Assembly (NCBI RefSeq): GCF_050003625.1 | Contig: NC_134397.1 | Location: 276,204,070-276,268,069 of the forward strand | Direction: 5' to 3' | Source: Haematobia irritans | Taxonomy: Eukaryota > Arthropoda > Insecta > Diptera > Muscidae | DNA length: 64,000 nucleotides | Shown: one piece after another, positions 34,886 to 45,900 of the stretch | Layout: every line of letters starts with the position of its first letter | How positions within the stretch are numbered: position 1 is the first letter of the stretch | Position numbers and translations under genes: made by a program | The notes under the pieces: generated by a model | Told to the model about the DNA's origin: nothing | The model's database searches: none | What the model saw: the letters and a program-made list of their open reading frames with translations, nothing else

Positions 34886-34972
34886 GAAATTCCCTTTGGC
34901 GGTGTACAATTCTGTAACTATTCCTTTGGGCCAATTATTTCGAGGAAGATTGTCGTCCACAATGATGACCAT
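34886..34972 (-). pseudogene. BEL/Pao retrotransposon integrase-tail fragment
   Basis: About 29 residues (VIIVDDNLPRNNWPKGIV followed by TELYTAKGN) match the pattern of the C-terminal domain that follows the integrase in BEL/Pao polyproteins (V-x-D-D-N-L-P-R-x-x-W-x-x-G). Nothing else of the element is adjacent. Confidence 0.55.
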
Positions 34973-35220
34973 GAAAAAATTACTATTTTAGCGTCTAAAA
35001 TCGAACTTAATACTCACCTTAAGGTGGGTATTAAGTTCGAGTTTAGTAAAAAAAGGCATAAAATTATACATTTTTGTTTAAGAATTCATTATAACTTGAT
35101 GGGGAATAGCCCAAAGCAAATTTCCACACTGTTTGTATTCCTTAAAATGGATTATTAAAGAAAAGTAATCGTGAAAAAATTACGATTTTAGCGGCTAAAC
35201 TCGAACTTAATACCCACCTT

Positions 35221-36620
35221 TAATTGACTCTTTTACTTGAATATTCATTAAAATTGTTATTTTTAATTATTTTTAATCATTGTTAATACTATTTTTAGGT
35301 TTTGTTAATATTTTTTATGTTTGTTTGGGTAGGTTAGGTTAAAGTGGCAGCCGGATTAAGTTTCAGACTCCCTTAGACTATTCTGTCCACTGTGATATCA
35401 CATAAACTAAAAGTACCTATTACATATGGACACTTCTAGTTTTAACGCACCAGGAAATCATTGAAATTCTAGACGGAAAATACCATTATGATTGGCCGAA
35501 TCTTATTACATACCTCAAATCTGCAACCATATATCGGAAATTCATAATTAATGAATACCAATAAGTCAAACATTATACTATCTAACATACACATAATTTG
35601 ATAATTTATCGTACCGGCTCACGACATCACGACTAAACTCGAACTTAACACTCACCATAATTGATAAACTCGTTTACTTGAATATTCATTACAATAGGTA
35701 TTTTTAAATATTTTTAATCATTGTTAATCATATTTTTAGGTTTTGTTAATATTTTTTATGTTTGTTTGGGTAGGTTAGGTTAAAGTGGCAGCCGGATTAA
35801 GTTTCAGACTCACTTAGACTATTCAGTCCACTGTAGGGATGCCAGATTTTGAAGAGGCAAAAAGAGCACATTCAGCTTATAAAAAGAGCACATACGAAAA
35901 GAATAGAGCACACTTTTTCATATAAAAGAAAAACATTTAATTTAATTGAAATATAATTCATTTAAACATTTAAGCAAAAAGGTACATACCATAAACATAA
36001 AATAACCCACTTTCAACTCAAGCTAATTTTCTTACAATACTTTGTAAGTCATTTTTGGTGTTTTTGTGAAAAACGTTATTGAAGAAGTTTGTTTACATTT
36101 AGAACAGAGTACAAAGTGAAGAGGCAAGATCGGCATGCTATTCTACGACTCTGATATATAAAGTAAACCACTCTTTAATTAGAAAATAACGGTTAGGAAA
36201 ATCTCTTATTGCGACATTTAAATATTTTCAGTTTACTTTTACCATTTGATTAATATTTGTTGTGATGCTACAAAAGAGCACTTTTGCGTGCTCTTTTGGC
36301 CTTTCTTGTTTTAAGAGCACATTTTGTAAAAAAGAGCACATGTGCTCTTTAAAAGAGCACGTCTGGCATCCCTAGTCCACTGTGATACCACATTAACTAA
36401 AAGTGCCTATTACATATGGGCACTTCTAGTTTTAACGCACCAGGAAATCATTGAAATTCTAGACGGAAAATACCATTATGATTGGCCGAATCTTATTACA
36501 TTCCTCAAACCTGCAACCCTATATCGGAAATTCATAATTAATGAATACCAATAGGTCAAACATTATACTATTTAACATACACATAATTTGATAATTTATC
36601 GTACCGGCTCACGACATCAT
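35221..36620. repeat. Tandem duplication of an about 430-bp LINE-tail segment
   Basis: Unit 1 is about 35221-35640 and unit 2 about 35655-36620 (excluding a later insertion). Both read 'tttaggttttgttaatattt', then GGTAGGTTAGGTTAAAGTGG, then 'gcaccaggaaatcattgaaa', then 'catacacataatttgataat'. Read on the minus strand, the end with AACCTAACC is the 3' terminus of a LINE related to the one at 40.7 kb. Unit 2 is interrupted by a hAT MITE. Confidence 0.85.
35834..36374. mobile_element. hAT MITE TAGGGATGCCAGA with AGAGCAC motifs
   Basis: Terminal inverted repeats TAGGGATGCCAGA / TCTGGCATCCCTA are flanked by identical 8-bp repeats GTCCACTG (35826-35833 and 36375-36382). Both subterminal regions carry multiple AGAGCAC or GTGCTCT motifs, about ten in total. 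The interior is AT-rich without coding potential. The uninterrupted sister unit of the tandem duplication shows the empty site. Confidence 0.95.
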
Positions 36621-37041
36621 TGTCACAGCAGTACAAATAATATAACATTACCCAATAAACACAGGATGAGCGTTTTTCAAATGCAACAACTTTTCAGTTT
36701 GAGGGTTAATATAATTTTCAACATAAATACAACTTGACTTGAAATAGCTCATCTTCAATACATCTTCAAATTGTTTGCGAATTACTTCCAATTTGCCAAA
36801 ATGTTGACGAAATCTTTGAAAAGGTGTTGAAGATAATATGAGAAAACTTTGACAAAACACTACCCTAAAATTCAACGAAAAAACTATGTGGTTTTCAATA
36901 CTTATTTGTTCAACGAAGTTCGTGGTCAATTGCAAGAAATAAAAAAAATGGAAAATTTTAGACAAATAACCAAATAGTTTATAAAAATAGGTAAGTGAAA
37001 ATAAAAAATGAAATAAAACTTTAAGGAAGTCACTAACTGTA

Positions 37042-37974
37042 AAGGGTGATTTGTTAAGAGCTTGATAACTTTAAAAAAAAAAAAAACGCATAAAATTTGC
37101 AAAATCTCATCGGTTCTTTATTTGAAACGTTAGATTGGTCCATGACATTTACTTTTTGAAGATAATTTCATTTAAATGTTGACCGCGGCTGCGTCTTAGG
37201 TGGTCCATTCGGAAAGTCCAATTTTGGGCAACTTTTTCGAGCATTTCGGCCGGAATAGCCCGAATTTCTTCGGAAATGTTGTCTTCCAAAGCTGGAATAG
37301 TTGCTGGCTTATTTCTGTAGACTTTAGACTTGACGTAGCCCCACAAAAAATAGTCTAAAGGCGTCAAATCGCATGATCTTGGTGGCCAACTTACCGGTCC
37401 ATTTCTTGAGATGAATTGTTCTCCGAAGTTTTCCCTCAAAATGGCCATAGAATCGCGAGCTGTGTGGCATGTAGCGCCATCTTGTTGAAACCACATGTCA
37501 ACCAAGTTCAGTTCTTCCATTTTTGGCAACAAAAAGTTTGTTAGCATCGAACGATAGCGATCGCCATTCACCGTAACGTTGCGTCCAACAGCATCTTTGA
37601 AAAAATACGGTCCAATGATTCCACCAGCGTACAAACCACACCAAACAGTGCATTTTTCGGGATGCATGGGCAGTTCTTGAACGGCTTCTGGTTGCTCTTC
37701 ACTCCAAATGCGGCAATTTTGCTTATTTACGTAGCCATTCAACCAGAAATGAGCCTCATCGCTGAACAAAATTTGTCGATAAAAAAGCGGATTTTCTGCC
37801 ACTGATTTTGGTAATAAAATTCAATGATTTGCAAGCGTTGCTCGTTAGTAAGTCTATTCATGATGAAATGTCAAAGCATACTGAGCATCTTTCTCTTTGA
37901 CACCATGTCTGAAATCCCACGTGATCTGTCAAATACTAATGCATGAAAATCCTAACCTCAAAAGAATCACCCTT
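37042..37974 (-). mobile_element. Tc1/mariner DD41D element, copy 3 (internally deleted)
   Basis: A 933-bp copy flanked by TA (37040-37041 and 37975-37976), with the same ends as copies 1 and 2 but a different internal deletion joint. Confidence 0.93.
37149..37862 (-). pseudogene. DD41D transposase pseudogene, copy 3
   Basis: The catalytic region is intact to the stop at 37149. The family ATG near 37862 reads MNRLTNEQRLQIIEFYYQNQ, which is 13 residues more of the N-terminus than copy 1 keeps, then joins out of frame to the segment encoding AENPLFYR. No ATG-initiated long frame exists. Confidence 0.87.
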
Positions 37975-39029
37975 TATATCTCTTTGTAGAAAGCTAAAAT
38001 TATGGATTCTACGTTCTTGAAAACATTAAAAAGCTGACCAATGAAAAAATGGTGGACAATTAACTGGAACTGCTTCAAATAGTTTATAATAATTGGTACG
38101 TCAATAAGAAAAATTAAATCAACACTTTAAAGAAGTCACTAAATTTAAATCTCTTTGCAGAAAACTAAAATCTTTGGATGCTACATTCTTGCAAACAATA
38201 AGAATCCGACCAATGAAAAATGAGTGGCTTATCGACAAGAAAAAGTTTCCAGAAACATTACAAGTGCAACCAATTAAAATTGTTAAAAACAACAAATTGT
38301 TGAAATCAACAACTTCTGGATGAAAATGTGTATCACATCGTCAGTTTAATTCATATGCTATTATCAGTTTAAAATGGATATTTTGTGAATTCCTTCTGCT
38401 GGAAATCAATTCTAACACGCGGTCCAGTACGTTCCTAATTTCAAATTGCCGCATGTTAATAAAAGGAAGGAACGAAAAGGAAGGAAATCGAATTATCAAT
38501 GCAAAAGTGTTTACTAATAATGTTTAAGATATTTAAAGTTTTGTTGTTTGTTTTTTTTTTTGTTCTTATTTGTTGATATGTTTAATAAGATTATTATTTT
38601 TCAACTGGTATTGTAGTGTATTATGTAGTGTAGTGTATTATTATATATATATATTTTTTTTTTTTTGATGAAAATGAATAAATTATACAAAATTTTTAGA
38701 ATTTTGGCTTTGACTTTCAATTTGAAGTGGGGATATCATTCATACAAAGTTAGGTTGAAAAGTATTTGCAACGATGTTAATTTTGAATTTGACTCGCATC
38801 GAAAATTGTTTGACAAATTATTGAGTAGCGATGCATTTCAATTTGAGGATAAAACTTGAGATATTATTGCTAATGTGTTGAATTTCACTGTTGAAGGAAA
38901 TGTCTGTTTTTTGTTGAGAACGCGATTTTCTCAACAATTTCTCAACTTGAATATTACCCTAATCCTTTGAAAAAATGTTTGAAAAATTGTTGAAATTTAG
39001 CATTTTTCAAACGTTTGTGTTTATTGGGT

Positions 39030-39904
39030 ACATATAATAGGTACATAAAGTAAAATGAATTTATATATGTTACTTTATTTCTGAATAAAGAATAGGACTA
39101 CTACTACGACTACTACTAGTTTTAACCGCTGCAACTTCTCTATTATTTTCTTCTAGATTGTTTGGGTAAACAAGATTTGTTTTAGGTTGATCGATTGTGG
39201 GTGGAAAGTTCAAAACAATTATTAATAATTTTTGCGATTTAAATCAATATTTTTGAATAATTGTCGGATAAATTTGAGACAAGATGAGTTGACATATTCG
39301 GCGGCGGTGTCGACTGGCAAACAATGGTTGGCGGCGACTAAAATCAGCGCCTCGGCTTAGCGGCTTCATTCTCTGCTCTGGCAGTATACAATAAATTCCC
39401 ACTAAAAATCTGAACGATAAATCTATGTATGTGTACTCCACACTCCACTACGTTGGTAATCGGTTACCATTTAACGACATCTCTATTTGCATGCTGACAA
39501 CAGTATCAGCTGATTGATAAAGACAAAACCGGCCCAACTATATAATATAGGATTTTTTAGTTGCAGTTGGAAATATATATTAAAAACTAACCAGATTGTC
39601 TGGCCAAAATAGTTTTGTTTAATATTCATGCAATACGCTGCCATAAACATTCATTAAGCTTCATATACTTCGGCATCAGCAGGTTGCTAAACTCCTTATT
39701 TGTAAGTATTTCTGGAGGAGATGAATGGTGATGATTAAGTTAAAATGCCTTATGAGCTTTACTCAAATCCTTTTTCCTCAAAGCTTTCTGGAGATACACT
39801 GTTCCAGTTGCATAATAAATAAAACAAAAAGTTTTCTCAAATAACGTTTTTCCCATTTTTTAAAAATTAATCTAGATCTCATGCCTTCGACAATTGCATA
39901 AGCC
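39030..39904 (+). promoter_or_regulatory. 5' flank and leader of mtIF2
   Basis: The promoter must lie within or upstream of this stretch, but no TATA or initiator element could be chosen with confidence. 39120-39200 is a scrap of the 'tttgttttaggttga' repeat. The last part contains an upstream ORF. No other gene is supported. Confidence 0.35.
39881..39901 (+). promoter_or_regulatory. Six-codon upstream ORF before mtIF2
   Basis: ATG CCT TCG ACA ATT GCA TAA encodes MPSTIA and ends three bases before the mtIF2 start codon at 39905. If the transcript begins upstream of it, translation of the main frame would need leaky scanning or reinitiation. The transcription start is unknown. Confidence 0.5.
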
Positions 39905-39927
39905 ATGTTATTTTCATCAGCATTTCG
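39905..39927 (+). CDS. mtIF2: mtIF2 exon 1 (coding part)
   Basis: Encodes MLFSSAF plus two bases of an Arg codon. The donor is GTAAGT at 39928. The 69-bp intron ends in TTTTTCGAAG. Confidence 0.8.
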
Positions 39928-42900
39928 GTAAGTTATTTCCTAACAAATTAAAAAAAAAAGATTTTCATTCAACTTTATTCCATTTATTTTTCGAAGAACT
40001 TCCACCCGCCTCTCAAATCTTACGCTTGCTACCACGAGATACTTGACTACGACAGACATACGATGGAAACGACGAAAAACTGCAGAGGAGAAAGTAAGTA
40101 CATTGGAACTATTCAATATTAAGATAAGCTATGTTACTATTTTTTTTAAATTAGAAATCTTCCAAGATTATTGAATATTCTCCGAAGAAGAAAAATGTGG
40201 TCGATCTTCAGGGAACAGTTGATATTTGGCGACACATGACGGTTAAACAATTATCCACTTCGATGGATAGGCCACTGGGTAAGTAGTTATCATTCATAGG
40301 AACTAGCTTATTTGGGTCTCTCAAAAATAAAAACAAAGTTATAAAGCGGAATTCCAATGTAGTAAAATTACAGCAGTTATAGAAAGAATATAACAGAATT
40401 GTATTTGATCGACCAAAAATGTGGGTTTCCAATCCATTTATAATTTTATTATTTGGACTTCGACATAAATCGTTACTACAGTTTTTACTTTATTGATTCT
40501 TACTGTAGCCCTTTGTTTAAATAGTTACTATTTCCTACGGGAAATAGGACAACCTCAGAATCGGCAAAGGACTAGTCCCTGTTGTGTATGTACCAAACAC
40601 AGTTCTGATCAAAACGTATAGAAGGGACCGGTAATTTTAGCATGGGTCTGTCATTCAAGGGATACATTTAGGCTAGGTTAGGTTAGTTGGCAGCCCGATG
40701 TATCAGGCTCACTTAGACTATTCAGTCCATTGTGGTACCACGTTTAAACTAAGAGTACCTATTGCATATGGACACTTCTAGTTTTAACCACTGAACCTTC
40801 TCTATTATTTTCTTTTGTTGAACCAACCAGATTGTTCCAAAAACATTAAAAGACTGCTTAAGTTAACGTTTTCCAGGTCCGGCAGTAATCTAAAGCTATA
40901 TGCCCCTAAAATTCGCTTACGCCTTACACAAAATGCAGGACACTCACACAAGAGTTGTTTAATTGATTCCTTTTCCTCCGCATCATGACAGCTCATACAG
41001 TAGTCATTATACATTTACACTTTAGGATGCGATAATTAGTACAGTAGTATTACGACAATTTAGTACGCCAAACTCATAGACAGGTCCTCAAGAATCGGTA
41101 TGGGAAATCTCATTATTCAGTTATTTCAAATGTCATTTATAGAGTTGTATCCTGTTGTATTATTATTGTAGAATTAAGAAAATTATTTTGAGTAGTTTTT
41201 GAAATGTTGTTTTAAGTAACTGTATAAGGCCTTTGTAAGGCTTAGTTACATATGAAAATAAAATTAAATTAATTTACCTTATAAGAAAGGAATTTCAGAT
41301 ACACTTTTATTAGGACTGAAGACTAATCCATTTTATGCATACGAAACGCATAAAATGTTGAAAAATTGATTATTCTGATAATAGTATCTCAGTAAATGTG
41401 TAGATCCAATAATTTTCCGTAGGGTTAATTCAAGTAGATTCCTATAGATGAGCATTCAATATCTTACTACAAATAAAAATAAACCAAATGTTTTATAAAA
41501 AAAATAAGTTCTATTCCATTATAGTTGCTGGCCTTTTTGGTCAGTTAGTTTACTACAAATAAAAATAAACCAAATGTTTTATAAAAAAATAAGTTCTATT
41601 CCATTATAATTGCTGGCCTTTTTGGTCAGTTAGTTTTTGTATGAATTAATAAAGACATCACAAAGCTTCATTATTCAGTTGCATATTTTAAAGTGTTCAG
41701 TTCTATGATAGTAGTATAAGGTTTCGCTGCAATAATTTTACTTATTATTAATTGGTCTTAAAATATTTTTCATGATGTCCAGTTTTATTTTAATTAATAA
41801 GAAGGCGTAAAACAAATTGTAAGTGGAGCTTATTATACACGTCATAGAACAATGTAAAAAAAATGTGCAGTTTTGTCTCTAGCATTTTCAACAAAACACT
41901 TCTGATGAAGTTGGAAAGAACCAACGATTTGTTGATTAAAATATGAAATAAATCAGTTTTATTTAATTCATCCAAAAACTAACTGACCAAAAAGCCTAGT
42001 TTGAACAACAATAATAGAATAAAATTGAAACGTACGGTCATAAATTCTTATTAAACTTAGTTCTTTTCGAATTCATAAAATAAAGCTTTGATATCGTTTT
42101 CACAGAAAATCATAACAATTCAAGAAACATTCGACTTTTTAAATTAACATATTTAAGTTTTTTCCTTTTTTTACATTCATTAAAACTTGTAATTAAAATT
42201 TCTCTTACAGAGGATGTTCAAGAAGCTATGCTATTTGTAAAAGATGCAGATAATATTGAACCAAATGCCCAATTGCATGATATTAAAATCACCCAAGAAA
42301 TTGCTAAAAAACTTGGTACTCGTATTCGTATTGTAGCAGCTCCCACAATTGCTGAAGCCGAAGTTGAAAGCAAAGATAAAGATGTATTCCCAAGACCTCC
42401 TGCATCACCAGATCAATTGAAACCACGTCCGCCAGTTGTAACTGTTATGGGTCATGTAGATCATGGCAAAACAACGCTCTTGGATTCTTTGAGAGGCGCT
42501 GATGTAGCATCTGGTGAGGCTGGTGGTATTACACAACATATAGGTGCCTTTACAGTGAGTTTAGAGAATGGAGATAAAGTCACATTTTTGGATACACCTG
42601 GTCATGCAGCATTTAGTTCGATGAGAGCTAGAGGGGCTGTTGCAACTGATATTATTGTATTGGTAGTTGCCGCAGAGGATGGTGTTATGGCCCAAACAAA
42701 AGAAGTCATTGCCTTAGCCAAAGAATCCAAAGGTTACTCTTCACATAAAATATAAAATAATATTTTGTAATAATTACGAAAATACTTTTTCCAGTTCCTA
42801 TTATTGTTGCCATAAATAAGATAGACAAACCTGAAGCAAATATTGTAAGTAGAAGGGCCTTTAAAAAATGTGATAGCAGTTTAAAGGGGGTTTTCAATGA

Positions 42901-45900
42901 TTTTAGGAGAAAACAAAACAACAGTTGTCTCAAATGGGTTTAGCTTTGGAAGACTTTGGAGGTGATATCCAAGTTATACCTATATCAGCTTTAAAAGGTA
43001 CAAATCTGGATTTACTAGCGGAAGCTGTAAGTACGCAGGCTACATTGATGGGCTTAAAAGGCGACTATTCTGGTTTAATGGAAGGTGTTGTGGTTGAATC
43101 GAAAACAGATCCAAGAAGAGGGTATGTAATATTTTGGATATATATTGTATTACATGATGCCTCAGTTTTGGTAACAGATGAATAAGAGAACGTAGATCTA
43201 TATAAATCTCTTTAGACATATAATTTCCGAAGACAAGGATAATTGGGATAGATACCGATTGATTGTCGGTCACCGTTATATTATCAGGTGTTTTTTACTC
43301 TCGCAAATGTCTTATAAACCATTGCAATGTCAAAGTGCTAGGCCTTTGTATACATACCGATTTTCGCTTCGAATCATGAATCTTAATTGTGAATGGCTAT
43401 TGGTGCTATTTTGGAATTATTATTTTTTTAATGAACATTTCATATTTTTATTTATTTATTTAGTTCATTCCTAATACAGCAAGACTAATATCTTACTAAC
43501 GTACACACAAAAAAAAAAAAATTCTGATTCAATCACGAAATTAATTGATCCAATTAATTTTTTAATTGAAATGTCTTCAATCACAGAATTGATAGTATCA
43601 ATTAAAAAATTAATTGACAGTCAATTAAAAAATTAATTGATCCAATTAAAAAATTAATTGATACTATTAATTTGTGTGATTGATTTTTATTTCAATTAAA
43701 AAATTTGTTGATTCAATTAAATTTTTAATTGAATATTTTTTAAAACTCAATTAAGATGTTAATTGGAAAAATTTTCGTGAATTTTTTTTCTGTGTAGTAC
43801 TAGGATAATGTGCGTTATGTGCATTAATAGTTAGTACATTTAACTTATTCAATACTATACATTTTCATTTTATACATTTCTGCCTCGCCTTGAGAAGAGA
43901 AGATTATGCTTTCATAAAGGTAGCTCGGTTCTTTTGTGTATATTATTTTATGGGTATATTATTTCAGGTCAATTTATTTCAAATCTTCACGTTTTATAAA
44001 AACTGAGGATACCTTGTCTATAGTAGCTACCGTGGTGTAATTGTTAGCATGCCCGCCTTGCATACATAAGGTCGTGGGTTCGATTTCTGCTTCGACCGAA
44101 CACCAAAAAGTTTTTCAGCGGTGGATTATCCCACCTCAGTAATGCTGGTGACATTTCTTATGGTTTCAAACCTTCTCTAAGTGGTTTCACTGCAATGTGA
44201 AACGCCGTTCGGACTCGGCTATAAAAAGGAGGTCCCTTGTCATTGAGCTTAACATGGAATCGGGCAGCACTCAGTGATAAGAGAGAATTTCACCAATGTG
44301 GTATCACAACGGATTGAATAGTCTAGGTGAGCCTGATACATCGGGCTGCCACCTAACCTAACCTTGTCTATAGTAGACTTACACAAAAATTCGTAAACCT
44401 AACGGTTCCTGCCACTAGTTTTATGATTTTTTTTTAAATTTATGAAAATGAATTATCACCCCAAGATCCAAATTGGGAAACTATTTCATTACGACAAATT
44501 GTAGAGTTATTTCATTATGAAATTAGAAATGAAATAGATCCTCAAAATATGAAATAATTCCCAAAAATCTTTTTGTTTTGTTCTGTATAGAGAAAATTGG
44601 GGATATATTTTATTGAAGCCCTTGTAGATATTTAAAAATTAGACAAGTCCATTTTGCCGTACTTCAGCCGAAGATTCTTTACAAATACATTACTACCTAT
44701 GTTGGAAGTTGAAACTGTTATGAACTAAATGTAGAAATAATGTATTTAATTCGTAATTTTGTTAATATTGTTTTTACGAAATGAGTCCCAAAAATATTGG
44801 AGGATATATTTCATTTTGCGGTTTATGGGGGGATTTATTTCATAATGATACACATTTATAATCTTATAAATTATCATGAGTATAACGATCATGTCTTTCG
44901 CATACAATCGTTCTCAAGGGAGATCCGAATAATTGTTTGGGGGACAAAAGCAAGACTGTATAACGTTTCCCTATTACAGAAGAAATAACCAATCTTGGCT
45001 ATGTAGATTATTGATTCTGGGTCGAAAGGTAGTAAGAGACGTCGAACCCCGACAAATTATATAGCCCGAAAGAATCTCCCTAAAGTCTAAAGAAATTAAT
45101 GAACTACATAATCACCATAGCACCATAGATTTATGAGAAATCTCATAGTCTCATACCTAGCGAACATACTTGAATTCACATTATTTTACAACACTGTTGC
45201 CGTGCAATATTTAGAACACATGGGTCCTGTCTGATTCCATTCATAGTTTTATATAAAGGCAATTTCGTTCATATCATTAATATGTGGGGATAGATATGTA
45301 TTTTATGAGGATAATTGTAAAAATCATTAAAAGGGAAGGAACACCACATGTATTCTATAGCCGATTCAAAACGGGAGAATCAACGAGTGAAAAAAAATTA
45401 AATATGGAGCGCTATTTATCTAAACTAGCTACTTTTTAACTATTCTCTATCTTCCCTTTTAACGATTGTAACAATAAAAATAAATAAAATTAAATAATCA
45501 CATGGAAAAAGGAAAGAGTTGGCCAAAAGTTTTCCTTCTTTTGATACTAGAGGGTGCAACAAATTGATTCAACACTAATGACTACTAGCCAAAATAAATT
45601 CATCGAGTCAATATTAAAAATTGTTCAAAATATTATGAAATATCAATTAATCCGGGTTTTATTTTTAATTTGTTTTAATTTATTTTTAATTTAATTTATT
45701 TTAATATATGTATCAATAATACCATTTATTTTTATTGCCATTTCAAGAAAGCTTTCAACTGCAATCGTAAAAAGAGGCACATTACGCAAGGGTTCCGTAC
45801 TAGTAAGTGGATTATCTCATGCCAAAGTTAGAGGTCTCTTCGATCATAATGGTAAACCCATGGATAAAGCTGAACCAGGAACTCCTGTAGAAATACTTGG

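Larger units (their letters stand above)
36650..39029. mobile_element. ACCCAATAAACACA inverted-repeat element
   Basis: Ends ACCCAATAAACACA (36650) and TGTGTTTATTGGGT (39029) are a 14-bp inverted repeat, extended imperfectly by GCGTTTTTCAAATGC and GCATTTTTCAAACG. TTGTTGAAA and TTTCAACAA motifs recur inside. No transposase was recognised. About 1.45 kb remains after subtracting the mariner at 37042. The target duplication is unclear. Confidence 0.7.

Noticed and set aside
36648..36965. 105-codon open frame on the minus strand
   Set aside because: It starts in the terminal inverted repeat of the 36.65-kb element and has no similarity I recognise.
39244..39441. 65-codon frame upstream of mtIF2 as a separate gene
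   Set aside because: No conserved motif. It lies in the probable 5' flank of mtIF2 and on the opposite strand.
43259..43474. 71-codon frame within mtIF2 intron 6 as an alternative exon
   Set aside because: The mtIF2 protein joins perfectly from 43121 to 45748, and this frame has no mtIF2-like residues.
44033..44100. Possible tRNA gene (A and B boxes, tRNA-like head)
   Set aside because: The tRNA-like part continues into a SINE body and tail with flanking target duplications, and the cloverleaf is degenerate. It is a SINE promoter head, not a tRNA gene.
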